From NCBI GenBank assembly GCA_021160885.1, contig JAGHBR010000193.1, positions 1 through 9,599 of the forward strand: DNA of 9,599 nucleotides, read 5' to 3'. The notes under the pieces were generated by a model. The model made no database searches. It was not told the origin of the DNA and saw nothing but the letters and a program-made list of their open reading frames with translations. This DNA comes from Caldisericaceae bacterium. GTDB lineage: Bacteria > Calditrichota > Calditrichia > Calditrichales > Calditrichaceae. The translations under genes and the position numbers were made by a program. Positions 6,845 to 9,599 of this stretch are shown one piece after another. Within the stretch, counting starts at the first letter, position 1; each line of letters begins with the position of its first letter.

Positions 6845-6956
6845 ACTTTCCCATCTACATCGTATCATTCTGTCTTGCCCCAGAAGTCAAATTTTTGCAG
6901 CAATTGATTTGTAATTTTTTTAAATTAAATCACTTTTACAATGAGCAAGACGTTTT

Positions 6957-6963
6957 AAAGGAA
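6957..6963 (+). promoter_or_regulatory. Ribosome binding site deciding the glnA start
   Basis: AAAGGAA lies 6-7 nt before ATG 6970. A TTG at 6895 also opens the frame, but it has no such site. The 25 residues it would add do not resemble glutamine synthetase, so 6970 is preferred. Confidence 0.7.
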
Positions 6964-6969
6964 TTTGAT

Positions 6970-8343
6970 ATGAATATGTCTGATAAAGTAAAAAAGATTT
7001 TTGAAACTGAAGATATTGAGTTTATTGATTTGAAAGTTTGTGATTTGCATGGACGCTTACACCATTTGTCCTTGCCCTATTCAGAAGCGGTGTTAAAAAA
7101 AATGATGACGGAAGGTGTAGGTTTTGATGGTTCCAGTTATGGTTTCAGGCGTGTTGAAAATAGTGATATGATCATGAAACCCGATCTTAACACCTGCATG
7201 ATTGATCCTTTTCGTGAAGCTAAAACAATCAGTTGTTTTACACGCGTGTTCAATACTGATGAACAAAATACACCTTATCAATATGATTTGCGCAATATGG
7301 CGCTTGAGGCCGAACGTTTATTACAAAAATATGGTATTGCTCATAAGTCAATGTGGGGGCCGGAATTCGAATTTTACATCCTGAATGCAGTTGAATTTCA
7401 AGTCAATGCCAATGAATCGTTTATTCGCATTGAATCCGATGAACAATTCGGCTTTAATGGCTATCACATTGCCAATCCTTTTGATTTGTATGATGACTTT
7501 CGTGATGAAGCCACTCGCTTGTTAATTAAGGCTGGAATTTCTGTAAAATACCATCACCACGAAGTAGGCAATAAAGGACAGCAAGAAATTGAAATCTTTT
7601 TTGATGATCTATTAAATAGCGCCGACCATATTATTTTAACGAAATATATTTTACACAACTTAGCTGCACAAAAAGATCTGAAATTGACCTTTATGCCCAA
7701 ACCCATTTATCAGCAAGCGGGAAGTGGCATGCATTTGCATCACTTTTTACTAAATCAACAGAAAAAGAATATCTTTTATCGAAAAGGCGGTTATGCTAAT
7801 CTAAACCAAACAGCTCTGTATTACATTGGTGGAATTTTAAAACATGCTCCTGCTTTATGTGCTTTTACAAATCCTACTACAAATTCTTACAAGCGTTTAG
7901 TTCCTGGTGTAGAAGCCCCAACCGCTATTAATTTTGGTCAGGCCAATCGAGCTTCCTGTGTACGAATTCCAAGATATGTTAAAAATGCACAGGAGGCCCG
8001 CTTTGAATATCGCCCGCCGGATGCCACAGCGAATCCATACCTGGCCTTGACGGCAATTCTGCTGGCTGGTATTGACGGAATTGTTAATAAAATCGATCCG
8101 GTTAAAGAGGGGTTCGGGCCTTATGAGGCTGAAGAATTTGATCCTAAAATTATCATGCGTTATTTACCATTTAGTTTAAATGCCGCCCTGAATGCTTTAC
8201 AAGAAGACTATCAATTCCTATTACGAGATGGCATATTTGATATCAATTTGATTGAAAGCTGGATTAAAATTAAGAATGATGAATTTAATGAAGTCTCCAA
8301 CTGGCCAAGTCCTGTGGAATATCGCTTGTATTTTGACCTATGA
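6970..8343 (+). CDS. glnA: Glutamine synthetase, type I
   Basis: The enzyme makes glutamine from glutamate, ammonia and ATP as a cytosolic dodecamer. From ATG 6970 it is 457 residues, within the GSI range; ATG 6976 is also possible. Active-site motifs are complete: GFDGSS with Asp53, GPEFEFY with Glu132 and Glu134, EVGNKGQQE with Glu198 and Glu206, SGMHLHH with His255, NSYKRLVPGVEAP with Glu315, Arg327 in NRAS, and FEYRPPDATANPY with Glu346 and Arg348. In the region that holds the adenylylated Tyr of GSI-beta enzymes (NLYDLP) it reads EEFDPK, with Phe390 at that site, so control by adenylylation is not expected. An Arg in GFRRVE resembles the feedback-control Arg of GSI-alpha enzymes (Arg62 in Bacillus), which is suggestive only. 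The C-terminus PSPVEYRLYF replaces the usual HPVE with SPVE. A sigma-54 promoter upstream of the preceding receiver gene probably drives both. The 125-nt spacer 6845-6969 shows no clear promoter or terminator. Confidence 0.95.
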   Translation: MNMSDKVKKIFETEDIEFIDLKVCDLHGRLHHLSLPYSEAVLKKMMTEGVGFDGSSYGFRRVENSDMIMKPDLNTCMIDPFREAKTISCFTRVFNTDEQNTPYQYDLRNMALEAERLLQKYGIAHKSMWGPEFEFYILNAVEFQVNANESFIRIESDEQFGFNGYHIANPFDLYDDFRDEATRLLIKAGISVKYHHHEVGNKGQQEIEIFFDDLLNSADHIILTKYILHNLAAQKDLKLTFMPKPIYQQAGSGMHLHHFLLNQQKKNIFYRKGGYANLNQTALYYIGGILKHAPALCAFTNPTTNSYKRLVPGVEAPTAINFGQANRASCVRIPRYVKNAQEARFEYRPPDATANPYLALTAILLAGIDGIVNKIDPVKEGFGPYEAEEFDPKIIMRYLPFSLNAALNALQEDYQFLLRDGIFDINLIESWIKIKNDEFNEVSNWPSPVEYRLYFDL

Positions 8344-8433
8344 TCGGAATTAGATATGTAAATACGGTTGTCAAGTTTTTCTGGAATTTGAATCCATTGG
8401 TTAATTGTCTTAAATTGCTAAGCAGATTCTGCA

Positions 8434-8439
8434 GGGAGG
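8434..8439 (+). promoter_or_regulatory. Ribosome binding site for the TPR-protein gene
   Basis: GGGAGG is a strong Shine-Dalgarno but lies 11 nt before TTG 8451, slightly long. An in-frame TAG at 8442-8444 rules out any earlier start. A perfect GCAGA-T-TCTGC dyad (8422-8432) lies just before it; its meaning is unknown. Confidence 0.5.
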
Positions 8440-8450
8440 AATAGATTCGG

Positions 8451-9584
8451 TTGAAATCCTTTAAATTGCTTGATGAGTTCAAAGTCAGCGGTCATCAGTT
8501 CCAAATTATTACAGAACTAAAGAAAACGGAAGTTGAGTCTGCTGTATCAGAAGCAGGGAAGTTGCTTTATCAAAAATGGTATTCTCTTAAACCTGACTTG
8601 CTGAAAGATCATGAGCAACACTGGAAAGATCAGGCATATCAGCTCCACGAACAAATTGTGGATGAAATTGAAACTATTTTTAATATTAAAGAGAAAATTG
8701 CCAATGTCACACAACCAAATTATCGCTACCGTTTTGGGCGAGTGCTGTTCTCATTTAATTTTATCAAAGAAGCTATTGAAGAATTTAAAACAGCCATTGA
8801 ATTAAAATCGGATTATATTAAAGCGTATCGAAAATTGGCTGCCTGTTATATGAAAGAGCATGAATACGCATTAGCTGCAGATACCTTAAAAAAAGCCCTG
8901 AATATGACCAGCCCTTTTCCTGATATTTTGAATGATCTGGGCGTTGCTTATACCTTCATGAATGATTATGAGAAAGCCAGAGATTGCTTTGTTAAAGCTC
9001 AGGAAATGAAGCCTGATTTTTTGGAAGCTAATTTCCATTTGGGCCTCTTGCTTTTACTTTCCAGCTTTGAAGAAGAACCGGATCAAAAGTTAGTGATTCC
9101 AGTTCGATTAATCCGTTCGCTAAAGGCTTTGAAAAATGCATCCTATATTAAGGATGATCTGTGGAAGGAACGTGTTGAATTTGTACTGGACAAAATTAAG
9201 GAAAACAAATTAGATGGAATTATTGCCAACTTAATTGATTTACAAATGAAATTAATTACCAGGGACGATCCGGTACTGGTAAAATTTGACCTGTTCTTTC
9301 TGAAATTCATGTACGGTAAAAAGAAAATGGAAGAAGAATCAATAGAATTTTACGAATCCTGGCTAATGGAAAACATTCAGAATTTTAAATATGCCGATTA
9401 CTGGAATGACATTGGAGTAATTCATCTTATTCAATGCCGAAATTATTTTTTAAATGCCCTGGAAGAAATTGAACGTGCCTACCAGCTGAATCCCCATTTT
9501 ACAGAAGCCTCAGAAAATCTGGAAAAAATAAAAAGGATTAAAAATGGATTTTTAATCCTTCTACGGGCTTTGTTGAAAAATTAA
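8451..9584 (+). CDS. TPR-repeat protein of unknown function
   Basis: The 377-residue protein has no signal peptide or membrane segment, so it is probably cytoplasmic. The first 85 residues are helical and charged and I recognise no domain there. Residues about 90-195 contain three consecutive TPR motifs: FGRVLFSFNFIKEAIEEF with AIELKSDYIKA, then YRKLAACYMKEHEYALAADTL, then LNDLGVAYTFMNDYEKARDCF with AQEMKPDFLEA. A fourth, degenerate TPR lies near 320-365 (ADYWNDIGVIHL and AYQLNPHFTEA). TPRs mediate protein-protein contacts, so an adaptor role is likely, but no partner can be named. The start is TTG with GGGAGG 11 nt upstream. It follows glnA by 107 nt with no clear terminator between them, so read-through from the sigma-54 unit is possible. 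The final codons contain a perfect hairpin (9533-9560). Confidence 0.8.
   Translation: MKSFKLLDEFKVSGHQFQIITELKKTEVESAVSEAGKLLYQKWYSLKPDLLKDHEQHWKDQAYQLHEQIVDEIETIFNIKEKIANVTQPNYRYRFGRVLFSFNFIKEAIEEFKTAIELKSDYIKAYRKLAACYMKEHEYALAADTLKKALNMTSPFPDILNDLGVAYTFMNDYEKARDCFVKAQEMKPDFLEANFHLGLLLLLSSFEEEPDQKLVIPVRLIRSLKALKNASYIKDDLWKERVEFVLDKIKENKLDGIIANLIDLQMKLITRDDPVLVKFDLFFLKFMYGKKKMEEESIEFYESWLMENIQNFKYADYWNDIGVIHLIQCRNYFLNALEEIERAYQLNPHFTEASENLEKIKRIKNGFLILLRALLKN
9533..9560. other. Perfect AT-rich hairpin inside the end of the TPR gene
   Basis: AAGGATTAAAAA (9533-9544) and TTTTTAATCCTT (9549-9560) are exact reverse complements around the 4-nt loop TGGA. The hairpin lies within the last 18 codons, encoding RIKNGFLIL. 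There is no T-tract immediately after it, so it is not a standard terminator. It could stabilise the mRNA 3' end or be a coincidence of AT-rich coding sequence. Confidence 0.5.
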
Positions 9585-9599
9585 AATAGTGTCTAAAGA

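Noticed and set aside
6904..6931. Possible promoter or hairpin (GATTT...AAATC dyad, TTGATT box) between the receiver gene and glnA
   Set aside because: The pairing is AT-only with a bulge, and no -35/-10 pair has both good sequence and 16-18 nt spacing.
6895..6969. TTG 6895 start for glutamine synthetase
   Set aside because: It adds 25 AT-rich residues not seen in the family and has no ribosome binding site, whereas AAAGGAA precedes ATG 6970.
8368..8396. TTGTCA as a -35 box before the TPR gene
   Set aside because: The segment at 17 nt spacing (AATCCA) does not resemble a -10 box.

Overview
The window is about 9.6 kb of AT-leaning bacterial chromosome. All nine genes lie on the + strand and I see no mobile element, tRNA, rRNA or CRISPR. 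An OmpA-type protein with a signal peptide implies a cell with an outer membrane. The SUF system is the SufU-type (zinc-dependent sulfurtransferase) rather than the SufE-type of E. coli, and the glutamine synthetase is a type I enzyme lacking the usual adenylylation tyrosine. Together these suggest a deep-branching Gram-negative lineage of the FCB/Calditrichota kind. That is an inference from gene style, not a proven assignment.

Region 1 (1-3422) is the downstream part of a SUF iron-sulfur cluster assembly operon: sufD (5' end outside the window), sufU, a sufT-like DUF59/MIP18 gene, and sufS. The first three are tightly packed (10-nt and 2-nt gaps). A 176-nt gap holding a long imperfect inverted repeat built from short TAAGGGT-like units separates sufT from sufS. 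SufS would take sulfur from cysteine, SufU would accept it, SufD is part of the SufBCD scaffold (SufB and SufC presumably upstream), and SufT is a maturation accessory.

Region 2 (3423-6310) has a 199-nt gap with a weak possible terminator. It is followed by a MurF-like Mur ligase that lacks the N-terminal UDP-binding domain, and, 10 nt later, an exported helical/coiled-coil protein with a C-terminal OmpA-like peptidoglycan-binding domain. A strong intrinsic terminator closes this unit, which looks like an envelope-related pair.

Region 3 (6311-8343) is the most interesting. A near-perfect sigma-54 (RpoN) promoter lies immediately before a stand-alone receiver-domain protein, whose phosphoacceptor aspartate appears to be replaced by asparagine. 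Type I glutamine synthetase follows. The predicted transcription start is about 2 nt before the only usable ATG of the receiver gene, so the mRNA would be nearly leaderless. This suggests a nitrogen-regulated unit that makes a pseudo-receiver together with glutamine synthetase.

Region 4 (8344-9599) carries a TPR-repeat protein of unknown function with a TTG start. A perfect AT-rich hairpin sits inside its last codons.
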